Counted from the first letter of the stretch, positions 28,678-37,547 are shown. The stretch: 64,000 bases of DNA from an uncultured Chthonomonadaceae bacterium (GCA_946479035.1 CAMLDW010000008.1:1-64000), one strand, 5' to 3'. Numbers and translations: made by a program. Notes: generated from the letters alone by a model not told the origin.

Positions 28678-29373
28678 ATGCGCAGGTTTGCTCCGATCGC
28701 GGTCGTTTTGGCCGCGCTTACATTAATCAGCACTGTCTCGGCGTTGCAAGCGCCGCGAGAGACGAAAACGCGCACGGAGGTCGAGAGGATCCCGTACGAA
28801 GTGAAGTACGTCTTTGACCGCGACATGGGCGTGGGGCGGATCGAGAAAGCACAGTTTGGCGTCGACGGCGAAGTTCGTCGGACTTACGCTATCGTCACTG
28901 AGGGCGACCAGATCGTCGCGAAGAAGGTCCTCAAGGAAGAGAGGACCGAACCGGTCCCCGCGATCTTCCACATGGGCAAGCCGAGCAGCCGAGCCGTCTC
29001 GCGCGGGACTTACACGCGCGCCAAGGCCATCGTCTTAGAGTCGACGGCGTACACGCCCGACGCTGGGCTCCGCCACCCCACCTTTCGCACGCGCACAGGC
29101 ACCAAGGCCGAGTACGGCGTGATCGCCGTCGACCCGCGCGTGATCCCGCTCGGGACCATGATGTACGTCGAGGGGTATGGGTTCGGCATCGCCGAGGACA
29201 CGGGCGGAGCCATCAAAGGGAACATAATCGACGTGTGCGTCAAGACCTTCGCGGAGGCCGACCGATGGGGAAGAAGGCAGGTGCGCGTGCACATCTTCCA
29301 GAGCAAGATCGATCTCCCTCCGGAAGAGCCGGGGTCAGACGGGTCCTCGAAGAGTTCTCACTCAGCGCCGTAA
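28678..29373 (+). CDS. G5/3D-domain secreted protein (YabE/RpfB-like)
   Basis: The protein has 231 residues: a signal peptide (MRRFAPIAVVLAALTLISTVSA), a G5-like domain (TRTEVERIPYEVKYVFDRDM to KEERTEPVP), and a C-terminal 3D domain with the three conserved aspartates in AVDPRVIPLGT, AEDTGGAIKGN and IIDVCVKTF. 3D domains are lytic-transglycosylase-type catalytic modules found in cell-wall remodelling and resuscitation proteins. ATG 28678 follows GGAGGA with a 7-bp gap. In Bacillus, yabE lies just upstream of rnmV and ksgA; here ksgA directly follows and overlaps. Confidence 0.9.
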   Translation: MRRFAPIAVVLAALTLISTVSALQAPRETKTRTEVERIPYEVKYVFDRDMGVGRIEKAQFGVDGEVRRTYAIVTEGDQIVAKKVLKEERTEPVPAIFHMGKPSSRAVSRGTYTRAKAIVLESTAYTPDAGLRHPTFRTRTGTKAEYGVIAVDPRVIPLGTMMYVEGYGFGIAEDTGGAIKGNIIDVCVKTFAEADRWGRRQVRVHIFQSKIDLPPEEPGSDGSSKSSHSAP

Positions 29374-30116
29374 AGAGCCTTGGGCAGCACTTCCTCGCCT
29401 CTGAAAAGGTCGTCTCGGCGATCGTCGCTCGCGTTGAAGGCGCGCGTGGCGTGCTGGAGATCGGCCCAGGCATCGGTGTCCTGACCGCTCCCCTCTCGCG
29501 GCAGTGCGAGCGCGTCCTGGCGGTCGAGCTGGACGCGCGCATGCTTGGGCCCCTGAAGCGATCCGCGCCGAGCGCAGAGATCGTGTGCGCGGACGTCCTC
29601 AAGACGGACCTGTTGGCGCTGCTCCAGCGCCTTCCCGAGCCGCGGAGCCTCGTCTCGAACATGCCGTACAACATCACCGGCCCGCTGCTCGGCAAGGTCG
29701 CCGAGTGCCGCCCACTGTTCCGAAACGCAGTGCTCATGATGCAAAAGGAGGTCGGCGAGCGCGTGCTGGCGAGCGCAGGCAGCTCGGAGCGCGGTTCGCT
29801 CTCAGTCGTCATGCAACTGCAGTTCAAGATCACCAAAGTGTGCGACGCGAACGCGCACCTCTTCGAGCCGCCGCCAAAGGTCGATAGCATCGTGCTCGAG
29901 TTCACGCCGTTGTCATCCGTCCCCGCGCTCGAAAGTACGCTGAAGGCGGTCAAGGCCGGTTTCGTGCAGCCGCGAAAGACCCTCTTCAACAATCTCGCCA
30001 AAGCGTTCACAAAAGAAGCGGCCCGCGGCGCGATCGAAGCTGAGGGCCTGCCGCACAATGTCCGCCCGCACCAAGTGACGAACGAACAATGGATCGCCCT
30101 GGCAAGCCGACTATGA
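29265..30116 (+). CDS. rsmA: 16S rRNA dimethyladenosine transferase (KsgA/RsmA)
   Basis: This protein of about 283 residues dimethylates the two adjacent adenosines near the 3' end of 16S rRNA. The signatures are SLGQHFLAS, the SAM-binding EIGPGIGVLTAPLS, and the catalytic NMPYNITGPLL. Homologues start shortly before the LGQHFL motif, but this frame has no usual start codon there; ATG 29265 is the nearest, adding about 38 residues. That places the start 109 bp inside the 3' end of the 3D-protein gene. The stop overlaps queG as ATGA. Confidence 0.93.
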   Translation: MGKKAGARAHLPEQDRSPSGRAGVRRVLEEFSLSAVKSLGQHFLASEKVVSAIVARVEGARGVLEIGPGIGVLTAPLSRQCERVLAVELDARMLGPLKRSAPSAEIVCADVLKTDLLALLQRLPEPRSLVSNMPYNITGPLLGKVAECRPLFRNAVLMMQKEVGERVLASAGSSERGSLSVVMQLQFKITKVCDANAHLFEPPPKVDSIVLEFTPLSSVPALESTLKAVKAGFVQPRKTLFNNLAKAFTKEAARGAIEAEGLPHNVRPHQVTNEQWIALASRL

Positions 30117-31057
30117 AGGATCAAGTGAGAAGGCGCGGTGTCGAGCTCGGCTTCGACCGCGTCGGCTTTTGCTCGGCTGACCCGCCAGAGTCGCACGGCG
30201 CCTACCTCGAATGGCTCCAGCGAGGGTTCCACGGCACGATGGGCTACATGCGCCGCCAGGCGGAGCTGAAGCGCGACGTGAGAAACCTGCTGCCCGGTGC
30301 AAGGTCCATAATCGCCGTCGCCGCCAACTACAACCAGCCCAACCCGGTCAAACCGGGAGCGCCGCACATCGCGCGATACGCCCTGGGACGCGACTACCAC
30401 AAGGTCCTTCGCGCCCGCCTGAGGAAGCTAGGCGCGTTCCTTGAAACGCAAGCGCCCGGAGCGGAATGGCGCGTCTGCGTCGACTCCGCACCGGTCTTGG
30501 AACGCGAGTTGGCCCATCGCGCTGGGCTCGGCTGGTTCGGCAAGAACACCATGCTCATAGACTCTAAACGGGGCAGTTGGTTCGTGATCGGCCTGCTTTT
30601 GACGACCGTCGAATTCGAGCCCGACGCGCCGGCGAACGGGGGCTGTGGCAAGTGCCGCAAGTGCATCGACGCGTGCCCCACCAGCGCCATCGTGCAGCTC
30701 GACGGCAGGTGGCAGGTCGACGCCAGGCGCTGCATCAGCTATCTTACGATCGAGCACAAAGGTGCCATCAACCCAGACCTAGCGGAGAAGATGGGGCCGT
30801 GGACGTTCGGGTGCGACATTTGCCAGGAGGTCTGCCCTTTCAACGAAGAGCGAACGAGCCAGCCGCACCGGGCTCAACGCACAACGATCGAGGACTTCTT
30901 GCAAAAGCGCGATTGGCCGGCGCTCAAGAAGCTCGCGAGTTTGGACAGGCAAGACTGGGAAGTCTTGACGCGCGGCTCGCCAGTGCGTCGGACGGGGCTG
31001 GATAGTCTCAGACGCAATGCGCACGTAGGCCTGACGAAACCGCGCGGCAAAACATAA
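30113..31057 (+). CDS. queG: Epoxyqueuosine reductase
   Basis: This 314-residue cobalamin-dependent iron-sulfur enzyme makes the final step to queuosine in tRNA. The catalytic aspartate lies in CVDSAPVLERELAHRAGLGW. Two 4Fe-4S clusters are provided by CGKCRKCIDACP and CDICQEVCPFN. I chose ATG 30113 because it overlaps the ksgA stop as ATGA; an in-frame ATG at 30089 is also possible. The enzyme is complete, although the C-terminal HEAT-like extension of some homologues is missing. Confidence 0.95.
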   Translation: MKDQVRRRGVELGFDRVGFCSADPPESHGAYLEWLQRGFHGTMGYMRRQAELKRDVRNLLPGARSIIAVAANYNQPNPVKPGAPHIARYALGRDYHKVLRARLRKLGAFLETQAPGAEWRVCVDSAPVLERELAHRAGLGWFGKNTMLIDSKRGSWFVIGLLLTTVEFEPDAPANGGCGKCRKCIDACPTSAIVQLDGRWQVDARRCISYLTIEHKGAINPDLAEKMGPWTFGCDICQEVCPFNEERTSQPHRAQRTTIEDFLQKRDWPALKKLASLDRQDWEVLTRGSPVRRTGLDSLRRNAHVGLTKPRGKT

Positions 31058-31081
31058 AAAGGCCGATCGGCACAAGCCGAT
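31056..31081 (-). terminator. Candidate terminator between queG and thiolase
   Basis: On the minus strand, ATCGGC and GCCGAT form a six-base stem with a four-base loop, followed after about five bases by five T residues. It could end the thiolase transcript, and it overlaps the queG stop codon region. Confidence 0.5.
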
Positions 31082-31124
31082 TCAGCCCTAACAATAGGTT
31101 CTTTCCACACCCTGGAGCAGTTGT

Positions 31125-32303
31125 TTACAGTGCTTCTACCAGAACTGCGGTCGCTTCGCCCCCACCGATGCATGGGGAGCAGACCGCGTACTTCCCGCCG
31201 CGCCGCCGTAGCTCGTGCAGGGCCGTAAGCACCAGGCGCGTGCCCGTCATTCCTATCGGGTGCCCGATCGAGACCGCGCCTCCGTTCACGTTCAGCTTTT
31301 CGTAGGGTATCCCGACTTTCTGTGCGACGACCATCGCCACGACGGCGAACGCCTCGTTTACTTCGAACAGGTCGATGTCCTTGACAGTCAGCCCTGCCTT
31401 TGCGAGCAGCTTCTCTATCGCGAACGCGGGTGCCGTAGTGAACCACTGCGGCTCTTGTGCGTGGCTGGAGTAGCCGGCGATGCGACCGATCGGCTTCAGC
31501 CCGTTCGCCTTGGCATAGCCCGCGCCACACAGCACCGTCGCTGCGCCCCCGTCGTTGATCGAGCTCGCGTTGCCCGCCGTGGTCACTCCGTCCTTGGCAA
31601 ACGCCGGCCTCAGTTCGGCGAGCTTTTCCGGCTTGCCGCGCCCTGGCTCCTCGTCCAGCACCACCTTGACCGGATCGCCCTTGCGCTGGGGGATCTCCAC
31701 GGGAACGACCTCCTCGCTGAATCGGCAAGCCTTCTGCGCGTCCATCGCCCGCTTGTAGCTCTCAGCGGCGAATTCGTCCAGGGCTTCGCGGGAAAACTTG
31801 AACTCAGCGGCCGTCTTGTCGCCGCAAGTACCCATGTGGCAGTCGTTGTAAGGGTCCCAGAGACCGTCGTGGATCATGCTGTCCACCAGCACGCCGTTCC
31901 CGAGCCGGTACCCCTCCCGCGCCTTGTCGAGAAGGTACGGCGCGTTGGTCATCGACTCCATGCCGCCCGCGACCATCACGTTCGCGTCGCCTAGCTTGAT
32001 CGCCTGCGCCGCCAGCATGATCGTCTTCATCCCGGACCCGCAGACTTTGTTCACGGTCGTGCACGGCACCGAGTCCGGGATCCCCGCGCCCTTGCTCGCC
32101 TGCCGCGCCGGCGCCTGACCGATCCCCGCGCCGAGCACGTTGCCCATATAGACCTCGTCCACGTCCTTGTGCGCGACCCCCGCCCGTGCTAGCGCAGCGT
32201 CGATCGCGATGGCGCCGAGCTTCGGTGCAGAAAGAGAAGCGAGCGCGCCCTGGAACGACCCGACCGGCGTCCTGACTCCGGAAAGAACTACGACGTCTTC
32301 CAT
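31125..32303 (-). CDS. Acetyl-CoA acetyltransferase (thiolase)
   Basis: This 392-residue thiolase has the acylated cysteine C88 in VNKVCGSGMK, the His motif NGGAVSIGHPIGMTG, and the second cysteine in SPCIGGGEATA. It condenses or cleaves acetyl-CoA units, in beta-oxidation or acetoacetyl-CoA synthesis. ATG 32303 follows GGAGGAAG. The frame opens further upstream but without family similarity. No 3-hydroxyacyl-CoA dehydrogenase or PHB gene is adjacent, so the pathway direction cannot be assigned. Confidence 0.95.
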   Translation of the reverse strand: MEDVVVLSGVRTPVGSFQGALASLSAPKLGAIAIDAALARAGVAHKDVDEVYMGNVLGAGIGQAPARQASKGAGIPDSVPCTTVNKVCGSGMKTIMLAAQAIKLGDANVMVAGGMESMTNAPYLLDKAREGYRLGNGVLVDSMIHDGLWDPYNDCHMGTCGDKTAAEFKFSREALDEFAAESYKRAMDAQKACRFSEEVVPVEIPQRKGDPVKVVLDEEPGRGKPEKLAELRPAFAKDGVTTAGNASSINDGGAATVLCGAGYAKANGLKPIGRIAGYSSHAQEPQWFTTAPAFAIEKLLAKAGLTVKDIDLFEVNEAFAVVAMVVAQKVGIPYEKLNVNGGAVSIGHPIGMTGTRLVLTALHELRRRGGKYAVCSPCIGGGEATAVLVEAL

Positions 32304-32360
32304 AGCTTTGCTTCCTCCGAGCGTACCTGGGCGCCTTTGCGGGTTCAGGGACGCAAACGA

Positions 32361-32396
32361 AGAGCGACAACCTCGCAAACTCGAGGCTGTCGCTCT
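32361..32396 (-). terminator. Strong hairpin terminator after the 650-residue exported protein gene
   Basis: AGAGCGACA (32361-32369) pairs with TGTCGCTCT (32388-32396), and an inner CCTCG/CGAGG pair extends the stem to about 14 bp. On the minus strand it is followed by a weak TTCGTTT tract. Confidence 0.6.
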
Positions 32397-32415
32397 GGGC
32401 GCGCCGCAGCCGTCG

Positions 32416-34368
32416 CTAGGCGCTCGTCACGGTCCACTGAACCTGGTCGACCGAGGCGGTCCAACCGTTGTTGGATACCGGTCCCGTTTGGAACCAAGAG
32501 GCCTTGAACCGGATCTTCTTGGTCCCGGGCTCTACGAAGTTCGCGATGTTCCCGCTCGCGCTCGCCGACTGGCTCGAATCGCTCGTCGTCGAACCCTGCT
32601 GCCCGAGCAGCACCCACTGGCTGGTCGCAAAGTTCCAAGCCTCGATCCTTTGTGAGAGGCCCGTCGTACTGACCTTGGCAATGAGCGAGAGATCGATGCC
32701 TGAGATCACGGACGATGGCGCCGTCGTCTCGACGATGAGCTGGATCGGCGCCTCAGATATGTTCGGGACGATCCCCATCTGCCCAACAAGGTAGTTGCCG
32801 TCGTCGTTCGTCAGGCTTGCCAGGTTCCCGGAGACCAAGGTCCCGCGGAAGAAGCTGAACGCGTCGCTCGGCTGAACCACCGGCGCAGGCACGGTCCATG
32901 ACCGGATGAACGTGTTCCAGCCGTTGTTTGCCGCGACGGTCATCGCGACCCCCCAGAACGTCACGTTGTCCGATGGGTCCACGTCCACGCTGAAATAGTC
33001 GCCCCAACGGCCCTGGCTGTAGTTGTTGCCAGCCGACGACTCCAACGTAACCGGAGCGCTCAGGCTTCCGAGCGGGTCGTTCGGCTTGCGGGCCGAGAGA
33101 CTCATGTCCGCCGTGAGGCTCGTGCTGGAAGACGTGCAGATCAGCGAGATCTTGCCCGTCGCGTTCTTGTTGATCGCCGGATCGAACCGGCAGAGCGTCG
33201 TCGATTGGACTTCGCCCGACTGGATGAGGGTCACGGTCCCAGAGTTCGGCCAGTCGCCAGTGTTGATCTCGTACCAGCGCGAGCCGACGAAGTTCGTGCC
33301 CGCAATGTTGTGCGCCGTCACGAGCCGTCCGTCGCGCCACGCCGCGTTGAACACGCGCGCGTCGATTGTGTCCAGGGTCCGGCCGTTCGTGCTTTGCGCC
33401 GGGCCAGCTGGTCCGGAGTTGTTCGGCACCGCAACGTCGATGAACTGAAAGGCCGGTAGGGTCAGGATGTCCTTGATCGCGTACACGCGCATCGAGAAGC
33501 CGCTGATCCGCGAGACGCCATAGGCGTAGTTCACGCCGAACCCGGACCCGATCTCGGCCATCTGGCAGCTCTGGCCGCTCCCGTCGCGCAAGGAGGTCGC
33601 CGTCACCGCGCCGCCGCTCAGCATGCTCGCGCTCGGCATCACGATGAACTCAACGCCCGCGAACCCGCTGCCGGAGAAGCGGAAAAGGTTCCCGCTCACC
33701 ACGAAGGCGTCCTTGTTGTAGCCGAACCCCGGATAGTCCATCCAGTAGTCGTTGCCACCGACGTTCACTTTTGCCTCGATGCGGTAGCGGAACCAGGTCC
33801 CGTTCGGGTCGCTGTCGTCGCTCACCGCCACGAGGATCTTGCTCGTGTTTATGCCTCCTGGTGTGCCTTGCTCCAGGTAGACGATCACGAACCTCCCGTG
33901 GATGCGGTCGTAGAACGTCTTGGGGTCGAACTGAAAACTTGATGCGCCGAGGCCGCTGAACATGGTCTGCGCCGAGGTCTGGAACTGCTTTGTCCCGTCT
34001 TTTAGGAAGAACGCGATTTGCGCGTTGATGACCTGCACGATGTGGTTCGGGCCCACCGAGATGTCCGGGTCCGCTGGCGTCCATCCAGCGGGATCCATGC
34101 CAGGGAACTCGGAACCGACAAAGGCGCGCTCCTCGTCGAACACCTTGCCCGCACGCAGGTTGTTCGGCCGGCCGGAATTGCCGGGAAGCGGCGATTCGTG
34201 GCTGATCGTAAACGGGTGCTGGCCGAAGGTCGGCGAGACCTGCGGAAAGAAAGCGCGGGTGTTTACCGGGCTCGACAGATACGTGCGCTGGACCGGCTGT
34301 TGGCGCTGGCCGAGCGCGAGAGTGCAGACAAAAAGGGTTGTGAACAATGGGATCAGGCGCAGCTTCAT
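32416..34368 (-). CDS. Large exported protein, tandem paralogue A
   Basis: This 650-residue protein starts with a signal peptide (MKLRLIPLFTTLFVCTLALG). The mature part opens with ADPDISVGPNHIVQVINAQI and continues with repeated Asp/Gly-rich segments of propeller character (ILVAVSDDSDPNGTWFRYRI, YWMDYPGFGYN, RWGDYFSVDVDPSDN). The C-terminal third is an immunoglobulin-like beta domain ending ASVDQVQWTV. The downstream gene (34542-36437, minus) shares these landmarks in order, so the pair is an old tandem duplication. ATG 34368 follows GGAGAAAAG. The function is unknown; there is no sorting signal, so it is probably secreted or periplasmic. Confidence 0.8.
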   Translation of the reverse strand: MKLRLIPLFTTLFVCTLALGQRQQPVQRTYLSSPVNTRAFFPQVSPTFGQHPFTISHESPLPGNSGRPNNLRAGKVFDEERAFVGSEFPGMDPAGWTPADPDISVGPNHIVQVINAQIAFFLKDGTKQFQTSAQTMFSGLGASSFQFDPKTFYDRIHGRFVIVYLEQGTPGGINTSKILVAVSDDSDPNGTWFRYRIEAKVNVGGNDYWMDYPGFGYNKDAFVVSGNLFRFSGSGFAGVEFIVMPSASMLSGGAVTATSLRDGSGQSCQMAEIGSGFGVNYAYGVSRISGFSMRVYAIKDILTLPAFQFIDVAVPNNSGPAGPAQSTNGRTLDTIDARVFNAAWRDGRLVTAHNIAGTNFVGSRWYEINTGDWPNSGTVTLIQSGEVQSTTLCRFDPAINKNATGKISLICTSSSTSLTADMSLSARKPNDPLGSLSAPVTLESSAGNNYSQGRWGDYFSVDVDPSDNVTFWGVAMTVAANNGWNTFIRSWTVPAPVVQPSDAFSFFRGTLVSGNLASLTNDDGNYLVGQMGIVPNISEAPIQLIVETTAPSSVISGIDLSLIAKVSTTGLSQRIEAWNFATSQWVLLGQQGSTTSDSSQSASASGNIANFVEPGTKKIRFKASWFQTGPVSNNGWTASVDQVQWTVTSA

Positions 34369-34412
34369 TCTTTTCTCCGTGGGTAAGGGACGTTACAGCT
34401 ACGAATGTATCA

Positions 34413-34475
34413 CATTCCGGCGTCGGATTTGAACCCACTTGGCCCACTTGTTCAGGGACTTTTCCGACTCCCGGC
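34413..34475 (-). other. tRNA-like or hairpin element between the tandem paralogues
   Basis: On the minus strand a T-arm-like GGGTTCAAATCC lies near the 3' side, and GTCGGA/TCCGAC plus CCGG/CCGG can pair across about 60 nt. A full cloverleaf does not form: the acceptor and anticodon stems mispair. It may be a decayed tRNA or simply the terminator region of the upstream paralogue. Confidence 0.2.
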
Positions 34476-34541
34476 AATCGTGCCTGGAAGTGGCTCGATG
34501 GACGGTGCGAATGGTTGTCCGTGACTAATCACCGCTCGTTC

Positions 34542-36437
34542 CTATCGAACTCGCACCCGCCACTGCACTTTGTCTACCGCGACCCTCCACGCGTTGTTCA
34601 ACACGATGCCTGACTGGAACCACTGCACCCGAGCGCGCACGGCCCCCGTCCCGGACTGGACATAGGCCGATCCCGTCCCGGGGGCCGACGCGCTCTGAAG
34701 AGAGTCCGAAAGCGTCGCTCCGACCGTCCCCACCGTGTCGTACATCCCCGTTCCCCAATTGAAGAGCTGCGCGCGCTGCGAGAGACCGGGCGTGCTCGCA
34801 TTTGCAATCACATCCAGGCCGACGCCTAGAACCTGGCCAGAAGGAGCGAAGGCGTCGACAACGATCTGGATCGGCGGCTCGCTCGCGTTTAGGACCAGGC
34901 CCTTGCTCAAGACCAAGTAGTCCCCGTCGTCAGCAAGAAGGCTGCCCAAGTCGCCAGAAACCAGCGACCCGCGGAACAGTGAGTAGGAAGCAGGGGCGAC
35001 CGGCCAGGTCTTGCTGACGTTCCAGCTCAAGACGCGCGTGTCCCACCGCCCGTCAGCCCTGACGACCATCGCCGTCCCCCAGAACGTCTCGCCGTCTACC
35101 GGGTCCACCCCCGCGCCGATGTAACCGCCCCACCGCGTGTCGAGATAGGGCGTACCGCCGGCGCTCGTGGCAACGAAGGGAGCAGACATGAACGTCACCG
35201 CGTCGCTCGCGATGCGCCCCGCAGTCAGAGCGTCCGACGTCACCTGTGCGCTGCTCCCGGTGAAGAGAAGGGCCGCGTCTGTGAACCTGTTCACGGCCAG
35301 GGCCGGCAAAAAGTAAAACTCGCTCGAACTTAAGACGAGCCCGGACAACACACTGGGCGCACTGCCGGAGCCGAAGTTCTCCGTCGCGAACGCGCTCCAC
35401 CTGACTCCGCATTGCGGTCCCGGCGTGCCGGCGTTGACGGCCATGAACAGCCGGTCGTTGCGCCACGCGACCGCGACCACCGCGCCGCCGTTGGTCTCGA
35501 GCGAACCACCGTCCGTGCTGGGAGCAGTGTTGGGCGGTACTGGCGTCGTTATGGTCCCTTGGTCGTGGAACACCACGACCGTGCTCGCCTCCCCCGCGTG
35601 CTCCACGCCGTAGATCCGAGCGAATGTAGACGAGAGTTGCGTCGCGCCGAACACGAACGCGCTCGTGCCCGGGCAATCCGTTGCCTGGGCGTAATTGACG
35701 ACAGAGTCCAAGAAACCAAACACAGTCACCGCCGAGCCGGTCAGCAAAGGCGCCTTTGAAGCGACAAAGAAAGCGCTGCCGCCGGGTGCGCCCGTGCCGA
35801 CCTTGAAATACGTTCCTGTGACCACGACCCCCATGTCGTTGTAGCCGAGCCCTGGGCGCTCCATCCAGTAAGCCACGTTGCCGGACGTGCGCCACGTGTC
35901 GATGCGGTATTCGGACCAGGACCCTGCGGGGTCAGAGTCGTCCGAGACCGCGAGAAGCACGTCGCTTATCTGCGAACTTGCGTCGTGCTCGCTGAAGATC
36001 AAGAAGAACCGCTGCGTGGCCGGGTCGAACGAAGCGCGGGGCTGGTCGGGGCTCGCCGTCTGAGAAAGCCCGGGGAAAAAGCCTGCCGAGCTGGCGAGGA
36101 AGGTCTGAGTGCCGTCGCGGTCGAAGAACGCGATTTGGCCGTTCACAGCCTGCACGACGTCATCTGGCCCGATGGCAAGGTCGCAGTTTGCGGGGAACTG
36201 CCCCGAACAACCCAGGCCGGCGAACCCGAAAGTCGAGCCATTGGGACCGAAGCCGCCGTGCTGCGCCCGCGACCACCCCTGTACGAGCGGCTGGGGCACA
36301 AGCGCTGTGTTGAACGTCCGCGAGGTCACGAAACCGCGCACAAAAGGATGAAGCGCGCCGGAGCGCGGGCCGCGCCCTTGGGCACCCGCAAGCCCGGTCG
36401 CCATTGCCAGCGCCGCCGCGATCCCAGCCCAACGCAT
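34542..36437 (-). CDS. Large exported protein, tandem paralogue B
   Basis: This protein of about 631 residues has a signal peptide (MRWAGIAAALAMATGLAGA). It shares the order of landmarks with paralogue A: IGPDDVVQAVNGQIAFF.RDGT, VLLAVSDDSDPAGSWSEYRI, YWMERPGLGYN, RWGGYIGAGVDPVDGETFWG and a C-terminal VQWFQSG...VDKVQWRV. It has a few cysteine pairs (for example CSGQFPANC) that A lacks. A TTG nine bases upstream is an alternative start, but ATG 36437 fits the signal peptide. A TTTACA-17-TAAGAT promoter lies upstream. The pair is probably expressed from this promoter, B first. Confidence 0.8.
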   Translation of the reverse strand: MRWAGIAAALAMATGLAGAQGRGPRSGALHPFVRGFVTSRTFNTALVPQPLVQGWSRAQHGGFGPNGSTFGFAGLGCSGQFPANCDLAIGPDDVVQAVNGQIAFFDRDGTQTFLASSAGFFPGLSQTASPDQPRASFDPATQRFFLIFSEHDASSQISDVLLAVSDDSDPAGSWSEYRIDTWRTSGNVAYWMERPGLGYNDMGVVVTGTYFKVGTGAPGGSAFFVASKAPLLTGSAVTVFGFLDSVVNYAQATDCPGTSAFVFGATQLSSTFARIYGVEHAGEASTVVVFHDQGTITTPVPPNTAPSTDGGSLETNGGAVVAVAWRNDRLFMAVNAGTPGPQCGVRWSAFATENFGSGSAPSVLSGLVLSSSEFYFLPALAVNRFTDAALLFTGSSAQVTSDALTAGRIASDAVTFMSAPFVATSAGGTPYLDTRWGGYIGAGVDPVDGETFWGTAMVVRADGRWDTRVLSWNVSKTWPVAPASYSLFRGSLVSGDLGSLLADDGDYLVLSKGLVLNASEPPIQIVVDAFAPSGQVLGVGLDVIANASTPGLSQRAQLFNWGTGMYDTVGTVGATLSDSLQSASAPGTGSAYVQSGTGAVRARVQWFQSGIVLNNAWRVAVDKVQWRVRVR

Positions 36438-36473
36438 CGGTTCCAACCCACCACCCGCTAGGGCGGAGCACTG

Positions 36474-36502
36474 ATCTTACATTCTCATTCGGCCCGTGTA
36501 AA
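36474..36502 (-). promoter_or_regulatory. Sigma-70-type promoter for exported paralogue B
   Basis: On the minus strand TTTACA (36502-36497) and TAAGAT (36479-36474) are 17 bp apart. The leader to ATG 36437 is about 30 nt with a weak GGTGGTGGG. The rest of the 375-bp gap (36438-36812) shows no gene that I can support. Confidence 0.6.
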
Positions 36503-36812
36503 CCCCTCTTTGTGCATAGGTTTCCAGTTCGCGCGTCGCACAGTGCGCCTAGACCTGCTGAAGCCGTGACAAAGCGGCCCCGGTCCGCTGATCCCTTGAT
36601 CTCAGCCTGTCCGGGCCTACACCCCCAGGTTTTGGGCCGCCGACAAGCCTGGTTCGTGCCAGGCGAGTTACTCTTGAAGGAGCCGTCCTGGTAGGAATAC
36701 CAGAATTCTCCCAAGCGACGGAAAGTCGAGGCTTTTTGGAGCCGGAATGCTGCATGATTGGGGGTGATCAATTGTAGTGCGGTGACATGCGAACACCGCT
36801 TTTGGAGGAACT

Positions 36813-37433
36813 TTGAGGAAATACATCTTTGTACCGATGGCGCTGGCGGCGACGAGCCTTGCCTTTGGCCAGAACTTTAACGGGGGCGCCGGAGTCATCC
36901 CTGACAACAATACGGCAGGCGTGACCGTTCCGATCGTGGTCTCAGGGCTAGGCGCCGGCTCGGTGCTGCAAAAACTGTCGTTCACGGGCCTGAGCCACAC
37001 TTGGGTTGGCGACCTTCGGTTTAAGTTGACCGATCCGTCGGCAAACACGATAGACATCTTCTATCGTCCCGGTTGGATTGGTAGCGGTTTCGGCCTGAGC
37101 AGCGACCTCTCTCCCAACAACAGCTATGCCTGGGTGAGGACTGGCGGCACGAACTTCTGGACCGCAGCGGCTGCCACGCCGATCCCGTCCGGCCTCTACG
37201 CGCCGAGCAGCCAGAACGGCACCGGCACACAGACGTCGACGTCCTTCACGTCCTTCGTTGGAGGAGCAGCCGCGAACGGAACTTGGAACGTGTTCGCCGT
37301 GGACGCCGCAGGCGGCGACACTGGTGGCTGGGCGACAGTCACGCTCAACTTCGCTCCGGTCCCGGAGCCGGCCTCGATGGTCGCGCTCGGACTCGGGGTC
37401 GCGGCGCTTCTCAGGAAGCGGCGCAAGAAATAA
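36813..37433 (+). CDS. PEP-CTERM protein with P-domain-like beta sandwich
   Basis: This 206-residue exported protein has a signal peptide ending near SLAFG and a beta-sandwich resembling the proprotein-convertase P domain (LSFTGLSHTWVGDLRFKLTD, then TWNVFAVDAAGGDTGGW). It ends in a PEP-CTERM sorting tail: VPEPASMVALGLGVAALL followed by RKRRKK. Such tails are recognised by exosortase and removed during surface or matrix export. The start is TTG 36813, directly after a strong GGAGGA. An intrinsic terminator follows. No exosortase is in the window. Confidence 0.9.
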   Translation: MRKYIFVPMALAATSLAFGQNFNGGAGVIPDNNTAGVTVPIVVSGLGAGSVLQKLSFTGLSHTWVGDLRFKLTDPSANTIDIFYRPGWIGSGFGLSSDLSPNNSYAWVRTGGTNFWTAAAATPIPSGLYAPSSQNGTGTQTSTSFTSFVGGAAANGTWNVFAVDAAGGDTGGWATVTLNFAPVPEPASMVALGLGVAALLRKRRKK

Positions 37434-37459
37434 GACCCCCGATTGGGTCCTCTCTCCCA

Positions 37460-37497
37460 CCCGCCCCAAGGCTCAGCCTCGGGGCGGGCTTGTTCTT
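37460..37497 (+). terminator. Intrinsic terminator after the PEP-CTERM gene
   Basis: CCCGCCCC (37460-37467) pairs with GGGGCGGG (37481-37488), with inner AGGCT/AGCCT pairing, followed by TTGTTCTTT. Confidence 0.8.
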
Positions 37498-37547
37498 TGC
37501 GGCGGGCAGCGTGGGACGAGCGTCAAACGGCTCCTCCGTGCCGAGGG

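Noticed and set aside
34413..34475. Functional tRNA gene
   Set aside because: The T-arm-like sequence is present, but the acceptor and anticodon stems do not pair, so I list it only as a tRNA-like element.
36404..36694. 96-codon plus-strand frame in the gap before the PEP-CTERM gene
   Set aside because: It overlaps the paralogue B promoter and signal-peptide region in antisense and has no translation signals.
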